This document shows positions 39,601-49,024 of a stretch of 64,000 nt of DNA, one piece after another. Under the pieces are notes generated by a model that was given only the letters and a program-made list of their open reading frames with translations, was not told the origin of the DNA and ran no database searches. Position 1 is the stretch's first letter. Every line of letters begins with the position of its first letter. This DNA comes from Pogostemon cablin (Eukaryota > Streptophyta > Magnoliopsida > Lamiales > Lamiaceae), in contig CM042953.1 in assembly GCA_023678885.1 (NCBI GenBank), forward strand, positions 4,654,518-4,718,517, given 5' to 3'. The translations under genes were made by a program, and so were the position numbers.

Positions 39601-41086
39601 ATCCATTTCAATAACTCCTTGAAGTGAGCATTTTCATACTATTTTTATGGTCAAATTAGTTATTAGACATGAAAATATACTTGGATAATATGTTTTTAGA
39701 GTATAAGAATGCTCGGAAGCTTGCACCATAGAGACTAAAACTCATGGTGTAGAGCTGATTCTACTCTGTGAACCAGGTCAAGAACTCCTTGAAGTGAGCA
39801 TTGTCTTGCCATTTTTATGGTCAAATTAGTTGTTAAACATGAGAATAAAGTAGGAGAACATGTTTTCAGAGTATAAAAATATTAGGAACCTTGCGCCAAA
39901 GAGTCACTAAAATGTCAAAGTGCCGAGTTAATTCTACTCCGTGAGCCATTTAAATAACTCCTTGAAGTGAGCATTTTCTCTCGATTTTTATGTAAAATTA
40001 CTTATTAGACATGAGAATATAGTTGGAGAACATGTTTTCAGAGTATAGAAGTGCTATAAAGCTTGCTCCATAGAGTCACTAAAAACTCACAGTGCAGAGC
40101 TGATTCTACTATGTGAACCAGGTCAAGAACTCCTTGAAATGAGCATTGTCTTGCCATTTTAAGGTCAAATCAGTTAATAGACATGAGAATATAGTTGCAG
40201 AACATGTTTTCAGAGTATAAAATGCTAGGAAGGTTGCACCATAGAGTCACTAAAAAGTTAAAGTGTAGAGCAGATTGTATTCCGTGAGCCAAGTTAAGAA
40301 CTCCTTTAAGTGAGCCTTTTCTAGCCATTTTTACGGTCAAATTAGTTATTAGATATGAGAATATATTTTGAGAATATTTTTTCAGATTATAAAAATGCTA
40401 GGAAGCTTGCATCATAGAGTCACTAAAAAGTCAAAGTGCAAAGTTGATTCTACTACATGAGCCAGGTCAAGAACTCCTTGAAGTGATCAATTTTTTACCA
40501 TTTTTATGATCAAATTCTTTATTATACATGAGTATATACTTGGAGAAAATGTTTTCAGAGTATATAACTGCTACAAAGCTTGCACCATAGAGTCACTGAA
40601 AACACACAGTGCAGAGTTGATTCTACTCAGTGATCCATTTCAATAACTCCTTGAAGTGAGCATTTTCATACTATTTTTATGGTCAAATTAGTTATTAGAC
40701 ATGAAAATATACTTGGATAATATGTTTTTAGAGTATAATAATTCTCGGAAGCTTGCACCATAGAGTCACTAAAACTCATGGTGTAGAGTTGATTTTACTC
40801 TGTGAACTAGGTCGAGAACTCCTTGAAGTGAGCATTGTCTTGCCATTTTTATGGTCAAATTAGTTATTAGACATGAGAATATAGTAGGAGAAAATATTTT
40901 CAGAGTATAAAAATGTTAGGAAGCTTGCGTTATAGAGTCACTAAAATGTCAAAGTGCAAAGCTGATTCTTCTAAATGAGCCAGGTCAAAAACTCCTTGAA
41001 GTGAGCAATTTCTTACCATTTTTATGATCAAATTATTTATTATACATGAGTATACACTTGGAAAACATATTTTCAGAGTATATAAC
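30653..41086. repeat. Satellite array 3, ~173-bp monomers
   Basis: About 10.4 kb of the same satellite family, beginning with D's right target duplication. Variants differ from arrays 1 and 2: CTCGAAAGCTTGCACCATGG at several places from 31979, and TTTCTCTCGATTTTTATGG at 31209 and 36871. A ~2.07-kb (12-monomer) repeat is visible between about 34500 and 36568. The distal part holds a ~1.03-kb triplication. Copia B begins at 41087. Confidence 0.95.
37755..40857. repeat. Recent ~1.03-kb (6-monomer) higher-order triplication
   Basis: Three consecutive near-identical blocks. The landmark TAGTTGTTAAACATGAGAAT occurs at 37761, 38795 and 39827. Rare variants such as TTTTATGTAAAATTACTTAT and AGAGTATAGAAGTGCTATAA recur in each block. 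Differences are few (for example a short deletion near 39734), far fewer than between adjacent monomers. Confidence 0.9.
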
Positions 41087-42285
41087 TGTTGGATTGTATA
41101 CTAAAAGTCTAGCTTTAGTATGAACAATGTCACAACAATATTTGAAATGAGAATCATATGATCAAATGATTGTATCTTATAATTTATTTTATATGCATGA
41201 TGCAATAGTCCATTTACTTTATACTGTAGATAATATGTTGTGCGACAACACGCGGAAGATCATATTATCAGTTTCCTTATAAAGTATAAACCGATGCTCA
41301 CAGCTGAGATAGACGGGGACTCTCTATCGGTATGGTTGTAGTGTGGTTCAGTATTAGCTTGTCTTGGCTATAGAATCACATTAGTGCACTCGTGTGTATT
41401 GAGTAGGATCGCTTGAGATCGTTCTTCTTATACTGACTAGATAGTAGAACTTGATCTCTGTTATTATGGAAGTTCGTGCTCTTAATCCCTATACAATAAC
41501 CTCGACACGTAGGGCAGTATGTATTTTTTTTATTCATCAATGGGTGAGATTTATAAGTATTAAATCAACAAACTCGGTGAGTTAGGAAATAGTGCTGTAT
41601 CTATGGTGTGTTGTTGATTGTAGAAGGAATCCATGTCCGATCTAGGTTGATGATGTCCCCTTGAGGAGCTCATAAGGTTTATCATGTAAATCTTGCAAGT
41701 GGATTAATTTCCGGCATGATAATAAGGTTGAGTGGTACTACTCTCGGATGAGATATTAATTAATTTGAATTGTCAGTAACTTAATTAATTAATGGACATT
41801 GTATATCTTAAACATGGGGAGACTTCGGGCTCATAATAAGAAGGAGCCCAAAACGTAATTTTGGGTTGGAGTGGGTAGTGCAGTAATAATAATTTAGTGG
41901 ACTTTATTATTATTATTGGGTTAAATATAAGCTTTGGGCTAAGCTTGGATATTTAATCCAATGGAGGCCAAACTCCAATTCTCCTCCTGATCCCTGCTGT
42001 GGCCCAGTATATATAAGCGAACTCAGCTTCTTGGAACCCTAAGTTTTCCTGCGCCTCTTTTGGTGAGACAAGGGAAGAAGCAGATTGAGAGATCCTGCAG
42101 ACTGTTGCCCACACAACAGCAGGATCACACTTGGGACATACAGTAGAAGATCAGAGGTAGTTCTCTACAGATCATCCTCTACACCAACCCAGAAGTACGG
42201 TAAACATTGATGTTTCACTTCCGCTGATTTTGTTTACCTGTTTTACTAACGAATCACGTTGAACCAAACAATCCAATTACCAACA
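41087..42285 (+). repeat. 5' LTR of copia B
   Basis: TGTTGGATTGTATACT to CAATTACCAACA, 1199 bp. It aligns over its length with the LTRs of A (reverse complement) and C. The primer site follows at 42288. Confidence 0.93.
42008..42016 (+). promoter_or_regulatory. TATA box of copia B 5' LTR
   Basis: TATATATAA, preceded by a GGCCCAG word. The predicted start is near 42040, leaving about 245 bp of R-U5. Confidence 0.6.
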
Positions 42286-42287
42286 AT

Positions 42288-42299
42288 TGGTATCAGAGC
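42288..42299 (+). other. Primer binding site, tRNA-iMet type (B)
   Basis: TGGTATCAGAGC, two bases after the LTR end. Confidence 0.92.
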
Positions 42300-42539
42300 A
42301 TTGGTTTCTTGGTGAAACGTGATTTGTAAGGATCAGTTTTTGTGATTATTTGATTAACTGTTTTAATCTAGCTTTAATCACATGGTTATTGACCCATTCG
42401 TGGGGTGCTTGAGTCAGGGAGATAGGCATGTTGTTTGATGTGTGTAATGTTTATTATTTGTTAATTACTGTATCTACACACACTTTGAGTATCCCTTGTC
42501 CCTTCATCCCTCTTTCCCCTACCTTCTGCGCACGGTGAA

Positions 42540-43374
42540 AGAAGAAGGCATCTGACTGGCGCTGACTACTAATGGGTGGTAGCCTCAGTCGGACTAAATC
42601 AGTCACGGCAGCGCTGGTATGGTGAGTGGCTTCGAATGGATCAAAGTCACACGGACTGATGACGGCGGGTTATGAACAAAAATGGACGGCGGTGCATTCA
42701 CGCTGACTCTCGACGAATCCGTGTAGTTCCGGCAACGCATGTTGATCGTCGAAGCAGGAAGCGTGGTGGGGCCACTGTTGTCGCTCCCGGGTGCATTCGT
42801 GGCGGTGTCCGACAGAGGAGGGATCCGATTGAGTTCCACCCGATCCCGGTCAGATCGGAGCAGATCGGTGCGAATCTGAAGGCGTGTTATGGCTGGCGAC
42901 GGAATCGATGCGGCCTCTGAAGCGTGGACTGTAAAGGCGGTCTGGATGTGGATAAGGGTGGCAGAAATCATCGGATTACGGGATTGGCGAGGGAAGAGCG
43001 CAATTGGTCTGTCTGCGGCGGTGCACGGAGGTGCGAGGCGGCGCTGGTCGATGACGCTGCGAGGTCTCCGATGCGGAGCCAGCACGGCAGTGGGTGGAGG
43101 AAGCAATTCAGGGCGGACTGACGGCGCGACAGCGAATTGCTGTGGGCGCGGCTGCCGGTTGCCGCAGCAGTGTTGTTTCCAGCCGTCGATTGCTGGCAGT
43201 GATGCTACAGATGGAAGGAGACTACGGCCGGGAGCTGCTCGGCGGTGGGCTAACGGCGAAATTCCGGTGGTCGTTTGGCGGCGCCACCAGAGATAGCGGC
43301 TCGGCGGCGACTGGTTGTGCCGGAGATCCCTGGAGAAGAAGAGGAGCGGGCGGCTGCTCTTCCTAGGGCTTCAG
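42540..43374 (+). other. GC-rich variable leader block (copia B)
   Basis: A CpG-rich island between the primer site and the TGGGCC-rich block. It shares the short words GGTGGGCT and ACGGC with the C block but does not align in full with the A or C equivalents. Open frames of 65-167 codons on both strands have no recognisable domain and are not conserved. Confidence 0.6.
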
Positions 43375-43690
43375 GCTTATTGGGGCTGATGGTTTTATTA
43401 AAGGGCCCAATTCAGTAATTAATAGAGGGCTGCTCATTTTTTTTAATTTGGTTTTGGGCTGTTGGGCCCAATTTTTATTAAAATGGAAATGGGCTGCTAG
43501 ACTATTTTTTTTATCGCTGGATTTAATTAATTGTGGGATTGATATTGGCCCAAGGTTAAATATTGGGCTAGACCTTAATGCAGAAATTGGCAGGGTAAAT
43601 GGGCTTAATTAATTTATTAATGGGCTGCTCATTTTATGCTGTTGTTGCTTGAGTAGACTGGGTCCATTTAATTGATCCACTAATTTTGCA
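43375..43690 (+). promoter_or_regulatory. TGGGCC/TGGGCT-rich leader block (copia B)
   Basis: Clustered GGGCCCAA, TGGGCTG and TTGGCCCAA words in AT-rich sequence, colinear with 15520-16025 (rc) and 57845-58205. Function unknown; resemblance to plant site II elements is noted only. Confidence 0.45.
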
Positions 43691-43911
43691 ATTAATTATG
43701 TTATATAACTGATTAATTGATTTAATTGTCAATTATTGTTGTATATGTGAATGCATGATCTATGTGATTTATTTATTTAAATTGCTGTTAATAGAAGCAT
43801 GCTAGGATGTATATTTTATTTCTGAATATTATATACATGTTAAAACCCTCGGTGTTAAATAACTAAGTGGGAGAGGGGATTGGAAACTAATTCCTGCGGC
43901 CTCCATTATTG

Positions 43912-43999
43912 GTTTGTAAGTGATGTGAGTAAACTTGCATGTTGGCAATAGGCCTTCCTCCCTAACGGATGAGTTTATTCACGGATCACTGGTACAGAC
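43912..43999 (+). other. Leader hairpin 1 (copia B)
   Basis: The left arm, with inner part GTGAGTAAACT, pairs with the right arm starting AGTTTATTCAC and ending GTACAGAC, with small bulges and G-U pairs. The loop contains GTTGGCAATAGGCC and CCTCCCTAACGGATGAG. Within it CGTTGG/CCTAACG-type pairing is possible in the A and C copies. Confidence 0.65.
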
Positions 44000-44016
44000 T
44001 TCATTAAATAATTATT

Positions 44017-44102
44017 GTTTGTAATGTGGCACACAAACTTGCGTGTTGGCATTGGTCTTCCTCCCTAACAGATGAGTTTGTGTGCGGTTCACTAGTGCAA
44101 AC
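44017..44102 (+). other. Leader hairpin 2 (copia B)
   Basis: The inner arms GCACACAAACT and AGTTTGTGTGC are perfect complements and the outer arms GTTTG/CAAAC also pair. The loop is the same as in hairpin 1. In C the inner arms are TGCATATGAACT and AGCTTATATGCA, so at least two base pairs have changed on both sides. Confidence 0.65.
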
Positions 44103-44639
44103 TAATAATTGATGATTGTAGGAAGCTATCCGAGCACGTGTGTACTTCTCCAACTGTAAGGCACACAAGCTCGCGCAGTGGACTTGGGATCAAATAATGG
44201 TGTACACTTAGGTATAAATAATTAGTATCCTCCCCAACGGAGTCACTGCTATTATTTGCATGGCTAAAGAGGAACCGACTATTTAATATTTTGTCATAAA
44301 GTTAGGTTGACAAATGAAATTAATGGGTAAAACCTTCTCTTGTAAATGTTCGGGTTTGTAAACGTCCACACTAACGTGGCTTGCAGACTCACGGTGCTTG
44401 AGATGTCGGTGAATTTTATTTTTATATTGTTTTGAGGGAATCAATATAAAAGGATAAAATTCGAAGATTTGATCGGAATATTTATTTGTGATTCTCTGAA
44501 TTTCGAATGGTTTTATTTCACTAATTGTTAACTAAAAGACATTATATTTACTTGTCCAAATTAGATGATTAGAAAAGAATCTTGGTTTTGAAAATTACTG
44601 CTTAAGAAAATACATGTGTGTTCTCTCATAGGACGTCTC

Positions 44640-46258
44640 ATGATGCCTGTTAATGTCTCTAGTGAAGAGATGAGAGGTTCATAGAAATATGATGGTCTCA
44701 TGTAACTCTTCGGATACTCGAGTAATTTAAAAGGTGATCGGTCATGATAGAATTTGATGAATAAATTGAAAAATTATGGAATAGAAGTTGAAGGGGAAAC
44801 CTAAGTCAATTTTATTCTCCATAATTGCCTAGATGTTTTGAGTAAGTTCCACCTGAATTACAAGAGGATGTATATGGTGGGAAACTTCTGACAAAACATG
44901 TGGCAAATGAAAGCCATTTTCATCATAATGTGAACAAATTTAATATCTTATTTACTAATGGTTTAAACATGATTAGGGATGACATCTACTGACTCGAACT
45001 GTGTAGATACTGGAATCACTAAATGTTTATCACTGAGTAAGGATAAGATTGTTAATAACATGGGTAAAACTACAAAGGTAGTGGCTATTGCAGTGGGAGT
45101 TGGTTATTTATCTCATGATAAGAATAAACGATTGATTATGAGAAATTGTCTTTACGTACGTTTCATGGAAAGAATTTGATTTCGGTTTCTATGCATTAAT
45201 GGATGGATACTTCATTTCATTTAAATGACATGGTCATAGTAATGAGGAATGAGGCTATAATCCATTAAAGTACGTTGATGGATAATATATAAACTCTTGA
45301 ATCATGTACATCCCACAGATGCAATAAATAGTAATTAATGATACATTTTCTAATATTAGTAAGAGAAATGAACCTTCGGAAATGAACTAAACATACATTT
45401 GGCGTCTAAGATTAGTTCATTTTACTTGAGTAGGATTCAAAAGTTGATAGCCGATAGACCGTAAGGTTTATCTGAAGTGGAAACTATCAGACTTGTGAGT
45501 CTTGCTTGGAAGTAAAAATGATAAACTGCCTTTTAAAGGCTGTGGGGTTTAGAGCCAAAGATATATATGTTGGAATTAGTTCATTCTGATTCAAGCGAAC
45601 CTGACAATATCCAGGCGAGAGGTGGTTATGAATATTCAAAGATTATTCTGGAAATCGACATATTTATTTGATGCACTGTATGTCTAAGTTCTTGGATTAA
45701 TTCAAGAATTGTAAGGCTGGTACAGTGAAGCATCATGGAAAATATATCATATCATTACGATTCAATCGTGATGATGAAAACCTCTTAGGATAGTTAGAAA
45801 CTAATAATCAGAAGTTGAGATTAAATCTCAAGTTGACTACACTAGGCATGCCCCAGCTGAATGGTGTGGTGGTTAGAAGGTATAAGGCTCTTATGGTTAT
45901 GATTAGATAGATGATGAATTATTTGGAATAATTAAATTCATTTTATGGATATGCCCTAGATACAGTAATTCGTGAAACGTTTGTCTGTATATGGGATATC
46001 CTAGAAAAATGGAGGGTGATTTATTTAGTCCAAAAGATCGAAGGGTAATTGTTAACACAATAACTAGATTTTTGGAATAGGACTATGTAATAAATTACAA
46101 ACCCATGTATGAGTTGTTCTAAAGGAACTGAGAGGAAAACACGAAGTAAAAGTACCAAGTGTACAAGAGGATATACCACAAGATAAACTGCAACACGTGT
46201 CACGTTTGATACACAATTACATGTAGTGCCTTGTCGTAGTGGGAGGGTTGTTTGACAA
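44640..46258 (+). pseudogene. Broken copia gag, pre-integrase and integrase (B, part 1)
   Basis: Gag-like remnant near 44640-44940. The pre-integrase segment is the 66-codon frame 44979-45179, which ends at a stop created by a one-base frame change also present in A and C. Integrase remnants follow at about 45400-46000. The motif that should carry the catalytic Glu reads NGVVVRRY, with Val at 45872-45874. Multiple stops and frameshifts. Interrupted at GACAA (46254-46258) by element E. Confidence 0.85.
46254..46258. other. Target-site duplication, left copy (element E)
   Basis: GACAA, repeated exactly at 54773-54777. Confidence 0.96.
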
Positions 46259-46454
46259 TGATGAGTGATATTTTCACCTAGATTTTAGTGTCTTTTTATA
46301 TGTGTTTTCGTATATTTTTATCCGTATTTTATGTGTTATTTGGTTGTGTTTTGTGTTTTCATAGGAATGTGTGAGAATGATCTTAAACATACATATAACA
46401 GGTGAAAATGGAGTAAAAATGAAGAAGGAAGATCAAACAAAGAAGAAGAAACAA

Positions 46455-46775
46455 AGGTGCAAGAACACGGCCGGCCGTGCTGGCAACACGGCTCGTGTTG
46501 CAGCAAAACGGCCCGTGTGCCAGACACGGGCCTGTCCAGAAAGGCCGTGCGGCGGCATCTATTTATCCAACACGACCACCACTTGGTCGTGTTGTGGAGC
46601 ACGACCCGTGTTTCAGAGCACGACCCGTGTACAAGACACGGGCCTGTAAGTGGAGGCCGTGCGGCGACGTCTAGGCATTCAACACGGCCACCCTTTGGCC
46701 GTGCGACGCAGAATGACTCGTGTGCCGCATGCCCTGACACGACACGACCCGTGCTACGTGACACGACTCGTGTCG
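46455..46775 (+). promoter_or_regulatory. Palindromic ACACGGCC/GGCCGTG cluster in E U3
   Basis: Repeated ACACGGGCC, GGCCGTGC and CACGACCCGTG words just upstream of the TATA box. A ~110-bp internal duplication carries two inverted repeats: CACGACCA/TGGTCGTG (46571-46591) and CACGGCCA/TGGCCGTG (46683-46703). They differ at a base pair changed on both arms. The cluster is repeated at 53313-53633 in the 3' LTR. Confidence 0.5.
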
Positions 46776-46825
46776 GCACCAGAACAGGATATTTTTTACA
46801 ATTCTTCTAGAAGGTCTCCATGGGG

Positions 46826-46833
46826 TATAAATA
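46826..46833 (+). promoter_or_regulatory. TATA box of element E 5' LTR
   Basis: TATAAATA at the expected place below the palindrome cluster; the copy in the 3' LTR is at 53684-53691. Confidence 0.7.
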
Positions 46834-47916
46834 CCAATCCATTCAACATTTTAAAGGAGATCCGAAAATTCTACTGTTCCCACACACCTCACACACCATT
46901 CCTTTGATTTCACACCATATTCTCCATCCCATTCATCCATTTTGAGATCTACATCATCTCTCCATCATTTCCTCCATCCAAATCAAGTGAAGAAGCAAGG
47001 AAGCTTGGGTGATCACCAAAGGAAGAAGGGAGATTCAATTGGATCCATTTCCAAGGGAGTTTTCATTCCAATTTTGTGTTAATCCTTTAGTTTATCATGA
47101 TTTGTAAGAATTATAATGTCTATGTTATGGATCTTATGAAGATTGTAGGCTAATCTCCCTTGTGAGATTAGCAACATGAAGGTTGTAGGTTAATTTGTGG
47201 ATCTATGTAATTAAATTCATATGTTGATGGGGATATTTGATTTTCTATCATTGGTGCTTATATATCTTGAGATCTATGATGTTTTGTGTGTTTGATTGTT
47301 CTAATTATATGATTAGATTGAGAAATCAATTATGTGCTTAGGATAGTCAAGTGAATCATTTCATCAAACACCTCATGTGCATTATAAATGGTAAAGTGAT
47401 TGAGAAGTCCTTTATTATTTAGAACCCTTTGATGGAACATGTGATTAGTTAGATTGAGAAGTCAATTGATTATATGAAGGGATTCTATAATTGAACTTAG
47501 TACCTAGTTGGAATAGTTTAATTTAGAACCAACCTTTGAGCTATTTAGAGATTGTGCAAATGATCTACATCCTAATCATTTCGAGAGGAAGTTTAGGTGG
47601 TATAAGTGTTGGCCCTTAGTCTTAACCCTTGATACATATGAGTTTAATGCATGAATCCATAAGTTACCACTTCATTAGTGTTGTTAATCTCACTTCTACT
47701 CAATTTGGAAAACCACTTATTCATCAATTTTATCTTGTCATTGGATTATTGTTTGTCTACTTTCATTTAATTACTTGTTACCCAAACCATCCATCTATGA
47801 TTCGTCTCTATAAAATCGTGATAAACGTGATATCGCTTAAGTGCTAGCATCGACCTCCCTGTGGTTCGATAAATTCTTGAATTGGTTAACCCGACTACAA
47901 GTTATGGCTAATCAAA

Positions 47917-47934
47917 TGGCGCCGTTGCCGGGGA
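47917..47934 (+). other. Primer binding site, tRNA-Asp type (E)
   Basis: TGGCGCCGTTGCCGGGGA, two bases after the LTR, complementary to the plant tRNA-Asp 3' end. Confidence 0.9.
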
Positions 47935-48064
47935 GGTAACGGTTGCTAGTAGCTTAAAGAAGGAACGTTTAAAGCGATCTTACTAGAGACATTTATTTTC
48001 TTGTATTTATTACTTGTATTTGCTTTGTGAAAATTTGTTCTAATTTTTCTTGTCTTGAAGGTGT

Positions 48065-49024
48065 ATGCAAACGAGGTCAAAAGGGAAGCAAGTCGAACCA
48101 ATTGATCTAGAGCTTGAAAACACTTTGAGGAGAAAGAGAAGAGAGAACAAAACCAAAAATAGTAATTCAATGGAGAATTATCAAGGTGACAATCGTGTTG
48201 GGATAGAGCATGATGGGGAAGGAGGACACAATATGAACGTGCAAGACAACGCACATCAATTCAATGAGAATCCTCCTCAACAAGCCTATCAAAATCATGG
48301 AGCTATAAACAATCAAGCTTATATTCAACAACTTGTGCAACAAGCGATGATTCAACAAGGTTTTCAACAACCTTATCCTCCTCAACAACAAGCTTATGTG
48401 CCACCACCTCCACCTCCGGTTCAACATGGAGTTCAAAATGATCAAAGAGTGATACGGGACTTCTTCATGCCAAGGGCAATTCCACAAATGATGGGACCAC
48501 CAATTCATGCTAACAATTTTGAGTTTAAAATGGGCTTGATTTCATTGGTGAGAGAGCAACAGTTTGGTGGAGCTCCGAATGAAGATCCTAACGCTCATCT
48601 AGCTCAGTTTGTGGAGATTGCCAACACAGTAAAGATGAACGGAGTGAGCGAGGATTGCATAAAGATGAGGCTATTCCCATTTTCTTTGAGGGATAGAGCA
48701 AGAACATGGCTCTCCACTCTTACTCCCGGTACGTGCAACACTTGGGATGAGCTAGCGCAAATGTTTTTGAACAAATACTTTCCACCTTCTAAGACGCTTC
48801 AAATGAAGAGCTTGATCACGCAATTCAAGCAAATGCCTCAAGAGAGTTTTTATGAAGCGTGGGAAAGGTTCAAAGAAATGCTACGCAAGTGTCCACAACA
48901 TGGCTTCCCGGAGAATCAACAAGTTGGATTTTTCTATCAAGGACTTGTGAACGGACAAAGAGTGCTTGTTGATGCCTCGGCAGGAGGATCCGTACTAGGT
49001 GTAACTCCGGAAAGGGCTATTTGA
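48065..49024 (+). CDS. gag: Athila-like Gag (retrotransposon gag domain), stopped by in-frame TGA
   Basis: 319 codons starting MQTRSKGKQ. After a Q/P-rich stretch (about 75-125) comes the gypsy Gag domain (about 150-300). It includes SLRDRARTWLSTLTPG, FLNKYFPPSKT, ESFYEAWERFKEMLRKCPQHG and FFYQGL, all typical of Athila Gag. It would form the particle shell and bind element RNA. The frame stops at TGA 49022-49024. The same frame then stays open through 50944, so this is the front part of a longer Gag-protease polyprotein, cut by one nonsense codon or, less likely, read through. The start is chosen because element D's frame begins with a similar N-terminus at the same distance from the primer site. 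Confidence 0.92.
   Translation: MQTRSKGKQVEPIDLELENTLRRKRRENKTKNSNSMENYQGDNRVGIEHDGEGGHNMNVQDNAHQFNENPPQQAYQNHGAINNQAYIQQLVQQAMIQQGFQQPYPPQQQAYVPPPPPPVQHGVQNDQRVIRDFFMPRAIPQMMGPPIHANNFEFKMGLISLVREQQFGGAPNEDPNAHLAQFVEIANTVKMNGVSEDCIKMRLFPFSLRDRARTWLSTLTPGTCNTWDELAQMFLNKYFPPSKTLQMKSLITQFKQMPQESFYEAWERFKEMLRKCPQHGFPENQQVGFFYQGLVNGQRVLVDASAGGSVLGVTPERAI

Larger units (their letters stand above)
46259..47914 (+). repeat. 5' LTR of element E
   Basis: 1656 bp, TGATGAGTGATATTTTCACC to TATGGCTAATCA. Differences from the 3' LTR seen near 46543, 46716, 47467 and 47887. Open frames of 65-147 codons inside it recur identically in the 3' LTR and are not genes. Confidence 0.96.

Noticed and set aside
30653..41086. 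Direct repeats as a CRISPR array
   Set aside because: Whole ~173-bp units repeat with no unique spacers and no cas genes; the flanks are plant retrotransposons.
42603..43366. Frames of 65-167 codons in the B leader as genes
   Set aside because: Same GC-rich composition effect, no recognisable motif and no conservation between copies.
46336..46907. Frames of 65-147 codons in the E LTR (and again at 53194-53765)
   Set aside because: They lie wholly in the LTRs over the palindrome cluster and are duplicated only because the LTR is duplicated.
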